DNA from: JBBDRJ01 sp963766295 | GTDB taxonomy: Bacteria > Actinomycetota > JAICYB01 | NCBI GenBank assembly: GCA_963766295.1 | Contig: CAVXYW010000002.1 | Location: 1,240,001-1,304,000, forward strand | Length of the DNA stretch: 64,000 bases | Reading direction: 5' to 3' | In this document: in pieces, positions 1-8,896 of the stretch | How positions within the stretch are numbered: position 1 is the first letter of the stretch | How the letters are laid out: every line of letters starts with the position of its first letter | Notes under the pieces: generated by a model | The model's database searches: none | Seen by the model: only the letters and a program-made list of their open reading frames with translations | Told to the model about the DNA's origin: nothing | Made by a program: the position numbers and the translations under genes

Positions 1-426
1 CACGGCGGCGTGCACTGCGTGATCGAAGAAGGTTTCAAAAGCCATCGCTGTCAGCAGCTCGAAGTAAGTGAGGAGGTCTTCCTCGTCGCGGTTGGCTTCG
101 ACGAATTCGATGTACGGCAGGAGATAGGTCAAGACGGAGGCGAACAATTCCTCGTCGATGGTCTCTCCACCCAAAGCGATGCGTTCACGGACGACTCCGA
201 GGTCGGGAGAGGTATAGGTGCCGACCGACATTCCAAGGGAGCTTAGGATCGAAGTGCAGATCGTCGCGACCGAGAACTTGCCGTTCGTGCCGGAGATGTG
301 CAGAACGGGATAGGAATGTTGCGGATGCGCAAGCGCGTCAACGAGCGCAGCGACACGCTCGGTCCCCGGACGGATCCCGAACTTGATCCGCGAGTTGAGG
401 AAGTCGATCGCTTCCTCGTAGTTCAC
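1..426 (-). CDS. folC: folylpolyglutamate synthase / dihydrofolate synthase, N-terminal part
   Basis: Partial gene running off the left edge. About 142 codons read from a GTG at 426 that overlaps the valS stop (GTGA). The enzyme adds glutamate to folates (and usually also makes dihydrofolate) using ATP in the cytoplasm. The nucleotide-binding loop is visible as HISGTNGKFSV near residues 43-53, followed by TYTSPDLGVVRERI (family TSPHL..ERI motif) near residues 70-83. The usual loop is GTNGKGS/GTNGKTS, so the Phe after the Lys is odd. valS-folC is a common bacterial gene pair. The identity rests on motifs and context; the Mur-ligase-like C-terminal half is outside the window. Confidence 0.9.
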   Translation of the reverse strand, partial: MNYEEAIDFLNSRIKFGIRPGTERVAALVDALAHPQHSYPVLHISGTNGKFSVATICTSILSSLGMSVGTYTSPDLGVVRERIALGGETIDEELFASVLTYLLPYIEFVEANRDEEDLLTYFELLTAMAFETFFDHAVHAAV

Positions 427-3041
427 GCGCCCAATTCTTCCAGTTGTGTCCGGAGTAGGTCGGCCTTCGCTTCGTGCTCAACCAGCTGATCGCGCACCTT
501 CGCGACGACGTCGGCCGGCGCTCCCGACGCGAACTTCGGGTTGTCGAGCTTCGCCCGAGCCCGTGAGGCCTGCTTGTTGGCCTCGGCGATACCGCGGTCG
601 AGCCGATCTCGCTCGGCCCCCACGTCGACATATTCGGAAAGCGGGAGGTAGATCTCGGTGGTTCCGGCCAGCGCGCGAGACCATCCGGATGGCTGATCCC
701 CTGCCTTGATGTCACTGAGCAGTCCGAGGGCCTTGATCTCCTCGCCGAGTCGTTCCAAGATCTCGGCTCCCTTCGCATCGGTCTTCACCACCGCCTCGAT
801 CCGTTCTCGCGGAGGGATCTGGTGATCGTGACGGAAGCGCCTAATCTCGCCGACGATCGCCTGAAGGAAAGCCATCTGGCTTTCCGCGTCCTCGTCGATG
901 CGAGACAGGTCGGCCTTTGGCCATGCAGCGACCATGATCGAGTCCGGCGCGCTCGCGTCCTTGGGCAGGCGCTGCCAGATCTCCTCCGTCAGGAACGGAA
1001 TCATCGGGTGGGCCAGGCGCAGGCTCGCCTCGAGAACGTGGTACAGCGTCCCCCTGGCTGCCTTTTCTCGCTCCCCCGTCGCCAGCTTCGTCGTTTCCAA
1101 GTACCAATCGCAGAACTCGGACCAGATGAAGTGATAGGTCGCTTGGGCTGCGTGGCCGAACTCGAAATCGTCCAGGGCCTTATCGACCTCGGCTTGTGTA
1201 CGCGCGAGACGCGACAGGATCCATCTTTCCGGAAGACCGAGATCGGACGGTATCTCCGGAACATCGGTGGAGAAGCTCTGCATGGCGAAGCGCGCCGCGT
1301 TCCACAGCTTGTTGCAGAACCGGCGAGCACTTTCGACGCGGTCGATCGCGAAACTCATGTCCTGTCCGAGCGTGCATCCACCGAGGAACGCGAAGCGCAG
1401 AGCATCGGTCCCGTACTCGTCCATGACCTCAAGCGGGTCGGTAACGTTACCGAGCGATTTGGACATCTTTCGTCCCTCTGCGTCACGGACCGTTGGATGG
1501 ATCAGCACTTGAGAGAACGGGATGTCGCCGACGAAGTGGAGGCCCAGAAAGGTCATCCGCGCAACCCAGAGGTAGATGATCTCCTGCGCCGTCGAGAGCA
1601 CATCGGTTGGATACCAGTACTTCAGATCTTCGGTTTCTTCCGGCCAACCCAGGGTTGAGAAGGGCCAAAGGCCGGACGAGAACCACGTATCCAGCGTGTC
1701 GGCGTCCTGTTCGACGTCTTTCGAGCCGCAGGTCGAGCACGCGTCGGGATCCTTCATACCAACGGTTATGTGGCCGTCAGGGCAGTACCAGGCAGGGATC
1801 TTGTGACCGAGCCAGAGCTGACGTGAGATGCACCAATCGCGGATGTTCTCCATCCAGTCGAGGTACACACCCGTGTACGGCCGCTCCGGAACGAACGTGA
1901 TTCGGCCGTCCTTCACAACCTCGATGGCCGGCTTCGCGAGCTCCTTCATCGCCAAGAACCATTGCTCAGACAGCCAAGGCTCGACCTCGGTGCCGCAGCG
2001 GTCGCAATGTCCGACGGAGTGCATGTACGGGCGTTCTTCTTTCTCGACGACCCCTTCTTCGATCAGCGCTTCGCGGACCGCCTTGCGAGCTGCGTAGCGG
2101 TCGAGTCCGGCGAACCGGCCACCGTTTTCATTTACTACTGCCTCCTTGTCGAAGATGTTCACGGCAGGAAGGCCGTGGCGTTCGCCGATCTCGAAGTCGG
2201 TGGGGTCGTGGGCCGGCGTGACCTTCACTGCGCCGGTTCCGAAGTCCATCTCGACGGCATCGTCGGCCACGATCGGTATCTCGCGGCCCATCAAGGGAAG
2301 GATCACAGTTTTGCCGATCAGTGCTTTGTAGCGATCGTCCGACGGATTCACGGCAACGCCGGTGTCTCCGAGCATGGTCTCGACACGAGTGGTTGCAACG
2401 CTGATCGATCCCGAGCCGTCCTTGAGCGGATAACGAAGGGTGACGAGCTCGCCTTCGGTCATCTCATGGTTGACCTCGATATCGGAGATCGCCGACGTGC
2501 AGCGCGGACACCAGTTGATGATCCGCGCGCCGCGGTAGATGTGACCCTCTTCGTATAGCTGGACGAATACCGTTCGCACGGCGTTGGATAGCCCTTCGTC
2601 CATCGTGAATCTCGTTCGCGTCCAGTCGCACGAGCAACCGAGCCTCTTCAGCTGGCCGATGATCCGTGCTTCGTATTCGTCCTTCCATTCCCAGAAAAGG
2701 GCTTCGAAGGCTTCACGTCCTAGGTCGAACCGAGTCTTGCCTTCATCGGTCAGACGGCGTTCGAGAACGTTCTGCGTTGCGATAGCAGCGTGGTCCGTTC
2801 CCGGAACCCAAAGCGTTGGGCGTCCTTGCATACGAGAGCGCCGGATGAGGGTGTCCTGGATCGAGTTGTTGAGCGCGTGTCCGACGTGAAGAGCACCGGT
2901 GACGTTTGGAGGCGGGATTACCATGCAGAAGGGATCACCGTCGGCCCCCGTGGGCCCGGTGAAGTACCCCTGCTCCTCCCAGAAGGCGTACCAGCGTTCC
3001 TCTACGCCCTTTGGGTCGTATGCCTTTGCGAGCTCCGTCAT
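423..3041 (-). CDS. valS: valine--tRNA ligase
   Basis: Class Ia aminoacyl-tRNA synthetase that charges tRNA-Val and edits mischarged Thr. The protein is 872 residues, the usual length. The HIGH-type motif is NVTGALHVGHALN near residues 46-58, and the KMSKS motif (GRKMSKSLGN) lies near residues 522-531. The editing (CP1) domain lies between them, and Cys pairs such as CPRC and CDRC fit zinc-binding insertions. The last ~65 residues form the basic coiled-coil arm typical of ValRS (RDRLDRGIAEANKQASRARA region). An ATG at 3041 starts the gene. Its TGA overlaps the folC start, so the two are translationally coupled. Confidence 0.98.
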   Translation of the reverse strand: MTELAKAYDPKGVEERWYAFWEEQGYFTGPTGADGDPFCMVIPPPNVTGALHVGHALNNSIQDTLIRRSRMQGRPTLWVPGTDHAAIATQNVLERRLTDEGKTRFDLGREAFEALFWEWKDEYEARIIGQLKRLGCSCDWTRTRFTMDEGLSNAVRTVFVQLYEEGHIYRGARIINWCPRCTSAISDIEVNHEMTEGELVTLRYPLKDGSGSISVATTRVETMLGDTGVAVNPSDDRYKALIGKTVILPLMGREIPIVADDAVEMDFGTGAVKVTPAHDPTDFEIGERHGLPAVNIFDKEAVVNENGGRFAGLDRYAARKAVREALIEEGVVEKEERPYMHSVGHCDRCGTEVEPWLSEQWFLAMKELAKPAIEVVKDGRITFVPERPYTGVYLDWMENIRDWCISRQLWLGHKIPAWYCPDGHITVGMKDPDACSTCGSKDVEQDADTLDTWFSSGLWPFSTLGWPEETEDLKYWYPTDVLSTAQEIIYLWVARMTFLGLHFVGDIPFSQVLIHPTVRDAEGRKMSKSLGNVTDPLEVMDEYGTDALRFAFLGGCTLGQDMSFAIDRVESARRFCNKLWNAARFAMQSFSTDVPEIPSDLGLPERWILSRLARTQAEVDKALDDFEFGHAAQATYHFIWSEFCDWYLETTKLATGEREKAARGTLYHVLEASLRLAHPMIPFLTEEIWQRLPKDASAPDSIMVAAWPKADLSRIDEDAESQMAFLQAIVGEIRRFRHDHQIPPRERIEAVVKTDAKGAEILERLGEEIKALGLLSDIKAGDQPSGWSRALAGTTEIYLPLSEYVDVGAERDRLDRGIAEANKQASRARAKLDNPKFASGAPADVVAKVRDQLVEHEAKADLLRTQLEELGA

Positions 3042-3188
3042 GGCTGAATCCTCGGTCGGATCGTTTCGGTCTTTGCGCGCTTTTGAACGACCGGCTATGT
3101 CAGCCGGGTACTCGATCTACCAGGACGGTGCGCGCTACGGAGTTCACGTGGTCACTTTAACCCTTCTGATTGAAGAGGGGCTAGGGTT

Positions 3189-3947
3189 TTGGCCGTGCGA
3201 ACACTCACAGAACAGGTCGCCGCCGTGGCGGAGAAGAAGGTCTCGCCGGTCGAACTCGTCGAAGCATCGCTGGCGGCCATCGAGCGAGTCGAAGACCTTA
3301 CCAACGCCTTCACCGTCGTGATCCCGGACGACGCCACCATGCGCGCGCGCAACCTCGAGGGTCTGGGCCCTCGAGGTCCACTACATGGCGTACCGGTGGC
3401 CGTGAAGGATCTCTATGACGTTGCCGGTACACCGACAAGCGGCTGCTGCGCCGCGTACAACGATCGCATCGCATACGACGACTCGGTCGTGGTGTCGCGA
3501 CTCAGAGAAGCAGGCGCGGTGATCGTCGCCAAAACCAACATGCACGAGCTGGCGTTCGGGGCTACAACCCAGGTGTCGTCCTACGGCGGAGTCAGGAACC
3601 CCTGGGACACCAAACGGATACCCGCGGGCTCGTCCGGCGGGTCGGGGGCAGCGGTCGCGGGACGAGCGGTGATGATGGCCATGGGTTCGGACACGGGTGG
3701 ATCGATCCGATTGCCCGCTGCCATGTGCGGCGTGACCGGACTAAAGCCGACTCACGGCGCGGTGAGCCTTCGTGGCGCACTTCCGATGACGGCGTCCTTC
3801 GACACCGGAGGCCCGCTGGCCGTTTCGGCAGAAGACTGCCTACTCGTTCATCGCATCATCGCCGGCTTCGATCCCGGATACTGTACTCGAGAGCCGGTAC
3901 TTCCCTTCCGGTCAAGGAAATCAGCGAAGTCCGCATCGGTGTGCTGA
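3189..3947 (+). CDS. amidase (amidase-signature family), N-terminal fragment before a frameshift
   Basis: N-terminal part of a GatA-like amidase that would hydrolyse an amide with a Ser-cisSer-Lys triad. The Lys is in VAVKDLYDVAG, the glycine/serine-rich loop is RIPAGSSGGSGAAVAG, and the nucleophile region is MGSDTGGSIRLPAAMCG. The start is TTG at 3189 or GTG at 3195. This frame stays family-like to about residue 228 (GFDPG) and then turns into unrelated sequence ending at 3947. Family-like sequence resumes in the next frame, so one base seems to be missing between about 3875 and 3905. Joined span 3189-4540, about 450 residues, the usual amidase length. This is either a decayed gene or a consensus error. 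The substrate is unknown. Confidence 0.85.
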   Translation: MAVRTLTEQVAAVAEKKVSPVELVEASLAAIERVEDLTNAFTVVIPDDATMRARNLEGLGPRGPLHGVPVAVKDLYDVAGTPTSGCCAAYNDRIAYDDSVVVSRLREAGAVIVAKTNMHELAFGATTQVSSYGGVRNPWDTKRIPAGSSGGSGAAVAGRAVMMAMGSDTGGSIRLPAAMCGVTGLKPTHGAVSLRGALPMTASFDTGGPLAVSAEDCLLVHRIIAGFDPGYCTREPVLPFRSRKSAKSASVC

Positions 3948-4540
3948 GCAATTGGATATCGCTCGCGGAACCAGCGGTTTCAGCCGCCGTCGAAGTCGTC
4001 GCGGACGAACTCCATCGAGCCGGATGCACGCTAGTCGACATCGAAGGGGTCGACCCTTCTGTGATCCGCGATGTCGCGTTCCCCGTCCTCGTCGGCGAGT
4101 TCGCCCAGCACTTTCGCGATCTATGGGAGGACGAACGCGTGGACAACACGATCCGTGGACTCATGACTGCAGGCCGGCAGGTCCTGGCTACCGACTACGT
4201 GGGCGGTCGCGAGGCCGCATTGAAGGTGCATCTGGAGATGCTCACCACCCTCAACGGCGTCGACGCTCTGCTCGCGCCGGGAGCGCCGTTTCCCGCTCCG
4301 CGGATCGATGAGGTCGACAACCTCACGGAAGCCGTGCGGTCGACGGTGTTCACGCTGCCGGTAAACGCAGCCGGTCTCCCCTCGATCGCGTTCCCCATCG
4401 GCTTCTCCGACGGCTTGCCCGTGGGAGCCCAGCTCATCGGCGCTCAGTGGGCTGAGGAGCTGCTGTGCGGAATCGTCAGCGAGTACCAGCGAGCAACCGA
4501 TTGGCACTTACAGGCTGCGCCGGTCGCCTCAAGCGTTTAG
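3896..4540 (+). CDS. amidase, C-terminal fragment after a frameshift
   Basis: Continuation of the amidase in a different frame. It starts inside GTSLPVKEISEVRIGVL and includes the C-terminal elements DALLAPGAPFPAPRIDEVDN and PVNAAGLPSIAFPIGFSDGL, which match the conserved amidase C-terminal core (T/P-x-x-x-N-x-x-G-x-P). The reading frame is open upstream to about 3725, but the family-like sequence only begins near 3896. The last codons overlap the convergent DapA-like gene by 12 bp. No frame covers both halves, so the gene cannot make a full product unless the indel is an error or is bypassed. Confidence 0.8.
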   Translation, partial: GTSLPVKEISEVRIGVLSNWISLAEPAVSAAVEVVADELHRAGCTLVDIEGVDPSVIRDVAFPVLVGEFAQHFRDLWEDERVDNTIRGLMTAGRQVLATDYVGGREAALKVHLEMLTTLNGVDALLAPGAPFPAPRIDEVDNLTEAVRSTVFTLPVNAAGLPSIAFPIGFSDGLPVGAQLIGAQWAEELLCGIVSEYQRATDWHLQAAPVASSV

Positions 4541-5470
4541 CGCGACCAGCACTCGTTCCGCCAATGGACGTAGAAGCTGCTCTTCATCATCCGGGCGCCG
4601 CGCGCAGGAAGGATGCGGCCTTGGATCCTCCAGTTGCCCGGTGACCTTCAAGTACAGCGCGGCGTCGTGCTTGTACGCCGGAACCGGATCTCGGAACGCA
4701 AAGTCGCCGACGGCTTGCAAGGCTTCGTTCAAACCTCGGAACCGCTGGTCCCCTTCTGCCCACCACCTGTCGCGCTGGGCGAAGGCCTGGACATCGAACG
4801 CCGCCAGCCCGAGCAAGTAGTCGCTTCCATAACACACCATGTCGATGGCGAGATCGTTTCCGGTGAAGATCTGAAAGTCCGGACGCTCCTCATCGCGAAT
4901 GCGCAACAGCTCCCACTCGAGCTCGCGGTCGAGTGACGAGTGTTTTAGTCCCACGATGTTTGGCATTTCCATCAGGCGCCGAACCAAATCAGCGCCGAAC
5001 AATCTGCCGAAGGGCGCGAACATCGGTCCGAGCTCGAAAGCGATCACTTTTGGTGCGTCCGAAGTTACGCGGGTGAAGAAGTCAACAACCTCCACCTGTC
5101 CAATAGCGGATATCGCCTCGGATGGGAACACGACGGGAACGGCACCAACATCCACGATCGAATGGATCTCGTCCCGATAAGCGTTCTCTGCCTCACCAAC
5201 GTGTCCGAAAGGCATGGCGCCGGCAACGAACCGAGTGCCTTCACCTACTGCATCGCGAGTCGTGCGAAGGACGTCGATCCGCTGCTCGGGACTTAGCTCG
5301 GGCCCGAAGCCCGTGTCCATGTTCACTGCCACTTCGAGGCCTGCCTCGTGCGCTTTCCCGACCAGAACGGCCAGGGCGCCGAGATCGGGACTCCCCTCAA
5401 CGTCGAACGGCAAGAACATCGCAGCGATGCCATGGATCCGTCGGTACGGCTTGATCGGTGGCGTTGTCAC
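4529..5470 (-). CDS. dihydrodipicolinate synthase (DapA)-family aldolase/lyase
   Basis: 313 residues with the DapA TIM-barrel pattern. MFLPFDVEGSPDLGALAVLV near the N-terminus resembles the family TPF..DG.vD...l..lv start. IVGLKHSS near residue 195 holds the expected Schiff-base Lys, and IFTGNDLAIDMVCYG fits the strand-7 GxD region. These enzymes cleave or condense 2-keto acids, and family members act on many sugar-acid substrates. It is the last gene of a five-gene minus-strand operon and overlaps the LLM gene by 4 bp (ATGA), so a catabolic aldolase role is more likely than lysine synthesis. The substrate is unknown. Confidence 0.8.
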   Translation of the reverse strand: MTTPPIKPYRRIHGIAAMFLPFDVEGSPDLGALAVLVGKAHEAGLEVAVNMDTGFGPELSPEQRIDVLRTTRDAVGEGTRFVAGAMPFGHVGEAENAYRDEIHSIVDVGAVPVVFPSEAISAIGQVEVVDFFTRVTSDAPKVIAFELGPMFAPFGRLFGADLVRRLMEMPNIVGLKHSSLDRELEWELLRIRDEERPDFQIFTGNDLAIDMVCYGSDYLLGLAAFDVQAFAQRDRWWAEGDQRFRGLNEALQAVGDFAFRDPVPAYKHDAALYLKVTGQLEDPRPHPSCARRPDDEEQLLRPLAERVLVALNA

Positions 5471-6447
5471 GCGCTGCTGAACGGCTCGACAACGTGACAG
5501 GCGATGGCCTCGAGTTGTGAGATGTCGGCACTGAGCGTGTGAAGCATCAGGTAATCAACACCAACATCGATCCGAGCCTGGATCTTCTGCTGGATCGCGT
5601 CGATGGTTCCCGGCATGTAGACGGAGTCGATGTAGTCCCACGGACGCTCGTCCGACATGACAGCGGCAAACCTGCGCTGTTGCTCGTCCTTGATCTCGTC
5701 CGGTGTGCCGGATTCCTCGATCCAAGTGAAGTTCTCGTGGGCCACCGTTAACGGCGTCGCTTCGGAGCTGCGAGCAGCGCGGATGTCTGTGAGATCCAAC
5801 GCGATCCCTTCCGGCGGACAAGTCGGCCGAGCTATCCAGCCGTCCGCCGCGACTATCCGCTTCAGGACGTTGGGGTGCATGAGACCGTGCTCGGGTGAGG
5901 TGTCGTGGACCAGCTGGCGCCCACCGCCGACCCATACCGGCGGGATGCTCACCGGGTGTGGCTCGACGGTCACGTCGTTCAGCGAGTAATGGCGTCCGCC
6001 GAAAGTGACATCGGGGCCCTTCAACAAAGCCAGCGTCGCTTCCAGGACCTCGTCCGTTCGGCGACCGCGCTCGCTCTTTCGTGTGCCGCATGCCTCGAAC
6101 TCCGGACCGAACCAACCCGTGCCGATCCCGAAGATGTATCGCTCACCTGAAAGGTGATGAAGTGTGGCTATCTCCTTCGCAAGCACGGCCGGCTGGCGCA
6201 AGGGAAGGATGAGGATCGAAGTGCCGAGCGAAACGCTTTCGGTGATGGCCGCGACATGCGCGAGCGTAGTGATCGAGTCGAGCCAGGAGACTGAGTAGAA
6301 GCGCTTGGCGGTTACGACGTGATCGGTGATCCACAGCGAGTCGAAGCCCAGGTCCTCGGCTCTCCGAGCGAAGTCACGAAGGCGCTTTCCGCCGGGATCC
6401 GGATTCCCCGCCTGGAGGAACGACGGGAGGAAGACGCCGATCTTCAC
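5467..6447 (-). CDS. LLM-class (probably F420-dependent) oxidoreductase
   Basis: 326 residues of the bacterial luciferase-like TIM barrel. Visible family features are MKIGVFLPSF at the N-terminus, DFARRAEDLGFDSLWITDHV, LGTSILILPLRQPAVLAKE, LSGERYIFGIGTGWFGPEFE and PPVWVGGG. The GIGTGW stretch is usual for the deazaflavin/flavin-binding phosphate site. In actinomycetes such proteins mostly use coenzyme F420 to oxidise or reduce sugars, alcohols or alkenes; the substrate here cannot be read from sequence. It overlaps the cupin gene (ATGA at 6444-6447) and the DapA-like gene, so it belongs to the same catabolic operon. Confidence 0.85.
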   Translation of the reverse strand: MKIGVFLPSFLQAGNPDPGGKRLRDFARRAEDLGFDSLWITDHVVTAKRFYSVSWLDSITTLAHVAAITESVSLGTSILILPLRQPAVLAKEIATLHHLSGERYIFGIGTGWFGPEFEACGTRKSERGRRTDEVLEATLALLKGPDVTFGGRHYSLNDVTVEPHPVSIPPVWVGGGRQLVHDTSPEHGLMHPNVLKRIVAADGWIARPTCPPEGIALDLTDIRAARSSEATPLTVAHENFTWIEESGTPDEIKDEQQRRFAAVMSDERPWDYIDSVYMPGTIDAIQQKIQARIDVGVDYLMLHTLSADISQLEAIACHVVEPFSSA

Positions 6448-6866
6448 TCGTAGTGCGAGTCGACCTCGCCGTCCTCGAGACCTTGTGGAACCGCACAGAT
6501 CAAGATGTGAAGCTCTTCGTCACTCGTCGGACGCGACGTGTGCCAAACGCCGGTAGGAACAACGATCATGTCGCCCTGCTGTATCGGCACCGTCTCACCG
6601 TCCAGCTCCATCTCACCGACACCCGAGGTGACGTAGTAGTACTCGATCGTCTTGCGGTGGTAGTGCTTGCGCGAATCGTGGATGCGCATGTAGTGGAAGA
6701 GGACGGGCTCGTCCTCTGCCGGACCGACGAGATCCCGGCGCATCCCGCAAACCGAGCGGAATTCGTCCTGCTCCCCTAGCCGGCGAACGGTTGCCCGAGA
6801 CAGCTGTGCGCCGATGTTCACTGGAGCGGGAGAAACATTTGGGCCCCCGGACGGCTTTAGTGTCAT
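6444..6866 (-). CDS. cupin-domain protein
   Basis: 140 residues from an ATG at 6866 that overlaps the stop of the DUF6807 gene (ATGA) and follows a strong AAGGAGGAG ribosome-binding site. A single cupin barrel is visible: HYMRIHDSRKHYHRKTIEYYYVTSG (motif 1 with His-x-His and a following Glu/Tyr run), GEMELDGETVPIQQGDMIVVPTGVWHT (motif 2 ending in P-x-G-x-x-H). The metal ligands H, H, E and H are plausible. Small cupins of this type isomerise or epimerise sugars, or bind small ligands. The operon context (dehydrogenase, DapA-like aldolase, LLM enzyme) supports a sugar or sugar-acid step. Confidence 0.8.
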   Translation of the reverse strand: MTLKPSGGPNVSPAPVNIGAQLSRATVRRLGEQDEFRSVCGMRRDLVGPAEDEPVLFHYMRIHDSRKHYHRKTIEYYYVTSGVGEMELDGETVPIQQGDMIVVPTGVWHTSRPTSDEELHILICAVPQGLEDGEVDSHYE

Positions 6867-7747
6867 GACTCCTCCTTGACCCACGCTTTGTACTTGCCTG
6901 CAACGTCGGTTTCCTCCGTGTCACCGTAGTGGACCACGACGCGATGCCGATACCGCCACGATTCTCCGGCTGCCAGGCTCGTCTCACCCGTGAAGTGATG
7001 ACCTTGGAAGGGAGAGTTCGGGCCGTACGCCCGCACGAACACAGGGTTGGGGTGGTTCGGATTCGACGGGTGGTCGAAGACCGCAACGCCTTCGACAACG
7101 TCTCCTAGTCCGTACATCGCCTTTCGCTCACCCCAGTAGTCGAACCATTCCGCGGGCCGTCCGAAGATCCGGCTTTCGCCTTTCTCTCCGGTCGATGCGC
7201 GCAGATGTCCGCCGTTAACGCAGGTCAGAACCTCGGCCATACGGATACCCGGAAGGACCGACTCCTTGGTCGTTCCGAACGAAAGGTCGCTGACCGCGGT
7301 GTAGGTACTGTCGAGATCGAGCGTGCTGTGGGACTTGTCGCGAAAGTCGAGGAGCACCGACCGGGACTCATCGATCATCGCTTCGTCTTTGTCGTCCAGC
7401 CAGCGAAGCTTCTCGACGAACCCGAAACGCGGTAGAGCATCCGTCGTCTCGGTGAACTCCACGTGCTCGATCCGGCCCAGTCGGCGTCCCTCGGCCGGGA
7501 CTTCCAAGTAGAAATCGACACCGTTCACATCACCGTGCCCCCACCAGATGCCGTGGTGATGCACGTGATCGACCGGCGAGTCTTCGAGCACGTTGCGTCC
7601 CGAAGGACCGAGCAGCACTGGGATGTATGGCTTGTTCGCGTAACCGCGGTAGGCATACAGGAACGCGATCATGTTGTCCCTCTGCACCAAGAACCGTCGG
7701 TCGTCGACAACGAGCTCGAGACCGTCGGGGTCGAGGAAGGACAGCAT
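6863..7747 (-). CDS. DUF6807 ('PmoA-like') family protein
   Basis: 294 residues from an ATG at 7747 that overlaps the stop of the upstream dehydrogenase (TGATG); a longer open frame reaches 7789 but the coupled start is favoured. The sequence matches my memory of the family once labelled 'methane oxygenase PmoA' (now DUF6807): PYIPVLLGPSGRNVLEDSPV, DHVHHHGIWWGHGDVNGVDF, and a C-terminal GHHFTGETSLAAGESWRYRHRV. The His cluster (HVHHHG) suggests a metal or active site. The family has no link to particulate methane monooxygenase. It often sits with Gfo/Idh/MocA dehydrogenases in carbohydrate loci, as here. The reaction is unknown. Confidence 0.75.
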   Translation of the reverse strand: MLSFLDPDGLELVVDDRRFLVQRDNMIAFLYAYRGYANKPYIPVLLGPSGRNVLEDSPVDHVHHHGIWWGHGDVNGVDFYLEVPAEGRRLGRIEHVEFTETTDALPRFGFVEKLRWLDDKDEAMIDESRSVLLDFRDKSHSTLDLDSTYTAVSDLSFGTTKESVLPGIRMAEVLTCVNGGHLRASTGEKGESRIFGRPAEWFDYWGERKAMYGLGDVVEGVAVFDHPSNPNHPNPVFVRAYGPNSPFQGHHFTGETSLAAGESWRYRHRVVVHYGDTEETDVAGKYKAWVKEES

Positions 7748-8877
7748 CAAGCGGAACCGACGGCGGGCAGACTCAGTTCGCCCGCGCACAGCTGCTTGAA
7801 GGCTGCTTCGTAACGCCCGGCATCAAGAGGCAGGTCGATCGGCTCGCCGACCAGGGCGGACAGATAGATCGCGTTGGCGACCTCCACCGATTTCGTTGCC
7901 TCGTCCGCGTTGTTCAACGGCTCTCGACCAGACTCGATCGCGTCCACTAAGTCGCGGTGGCATGACGCTACGCACTCATCGAAGGTCAGGGCATCACCGG
8001 TGGGGTCGACGTTCTCCCACGCGACTGTCACGGCTTCGAACGGGTTCATGCGCTCGCGGAGCATGGTCGAGGTTGCTTCGTCCCATCGGCCGGTTCGGAG
8101 CCTCTCTCCTTCCGCACGGATCGAGCCCTTGTCTCCGGTCAACTCGATCCGATTGGTACCGCCGGGGTCGAGGGTCGATGCGGTAAGTATGCCCCGGGCA
8201 CCGTTGGCGAACTCGAGGATGGCGGACACGTCGTCCTCGACCTCGACGTCCGGACGCCCGCGCCAAGCTTTCGCCGTAACCCGCGTAGGCATCCCCGCGA
8301 TCCAAAGGAAAGAGTCGAGTTGATGTATCGCTTGGAGCATCAAGACTCCTCCACCGGCTTGCTGCCAGCGTGCTCGCCACGGCCGCAAAGCGAAGTAGTT
8401 ATTCGGACGGAACCAATCCGTTGCACGCAAGTCTGCGCGTCTCAGGGGTCCAATATCGCCGCCTTCAACGATGCGCTTGGCGGTGGCGTACCCGTGTTGG
8501 AAACGATGCTGGAAACCGATCTGCACACGTCGCCCCGCTGAACGCGCCCGTTCGGCGATGGCGCGGCACTCACCGACCGTCACGCCGAGCGGCTTCTCGC
8601 AGTAGACGTGGAGCCCGGCATCCAGTGCCCGAATTACGTTGTCCGAGTGCATGTCGTTCGGCGTTGCGATGACAACGGCATCAATCGCGCCGGAACCGCA
8701 AAGCTCGTTGAAGTCGGTGAACCGCTTGGTGTCCGGAGCGCCTCCACCCGCTCGATCCAGCGACTCGGGCACGACGTCGCAGATGGCCGTCAGTTCGTAG
8801 CCCTCGATCTTCGGGACGGTGAACACGTGCATCAAGCCCATCCCGGCAACTCCGGCCACTCCGACCCGGATCGTCAT
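7747..8877 (-). CDS. Gfo/Idh/MocA-family NAD(P)-dependent oxidoreductase
   Basis: 376 residues. The N-terminal Rossmann fold has GVAGVAGMGLMHV, the nucleotide-loop residues AVVIATPNDMHSD, and the family hallmark CEKPLG near residue 93, whose Lys is usually catalytic. The C-terminal sheet domain follows (ATDWFRPNNYFALRPWRA, GGGVLMLQAIHQLDSFLWIAG; the His is a usual active-site residue). It is the first gene of the minus-strand operon. Its ATG at 8877 is only 19 bp from the start of the divergent isomerase-like gene at 8897. Members oxidise sugars, inositols or 3-keto sugars; the exact substrate is unknown. Confidence 0.88.
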   Translation of the reverse strand: MTIRVGVAGVAGMGLMHVFTVPKIEGYELTAICDVVPESLDRAGGGAPDTKRFTDFNELCGSGAIDAVVIATPNDMHSDNVIRALDAGLHVYCEKPLGVTVGECRAIAERARSAGRRVQIGFQHRFQHGYATAKRIVEGGDIGPLRRADLRATDWFRPNNYFALRPWRARWQQAGGGVLMLQAIHQLDSFLWIAGMPTRVTAKAWRGRPDVEVEDDVSAILEFANGARGILTASTLDPGGTNRIELTGDKGSIRAEGERLRTGRWDEATSTMLRERMNPFEAVTVAWENVDPTGDALTFDECVASCHRDLVDAIESGREPLNNADEATKSVEVANAIYLSALVGEPIDLPLDAGRYEAAFKQLCAGELSLPAVGSA

Positions 8878-8896
8878 CGGCGTTCAAACTAGCAAC

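Noticed and set aside
6863..7747. Methane mono-oxygenase subunit, as the old family name suggests
   Set aside because: No membrane helices or copper-site pattern of particulate methane mono-oxygenase, and no pmoB/pmoC; the label is a known misnomer for DUF6807.
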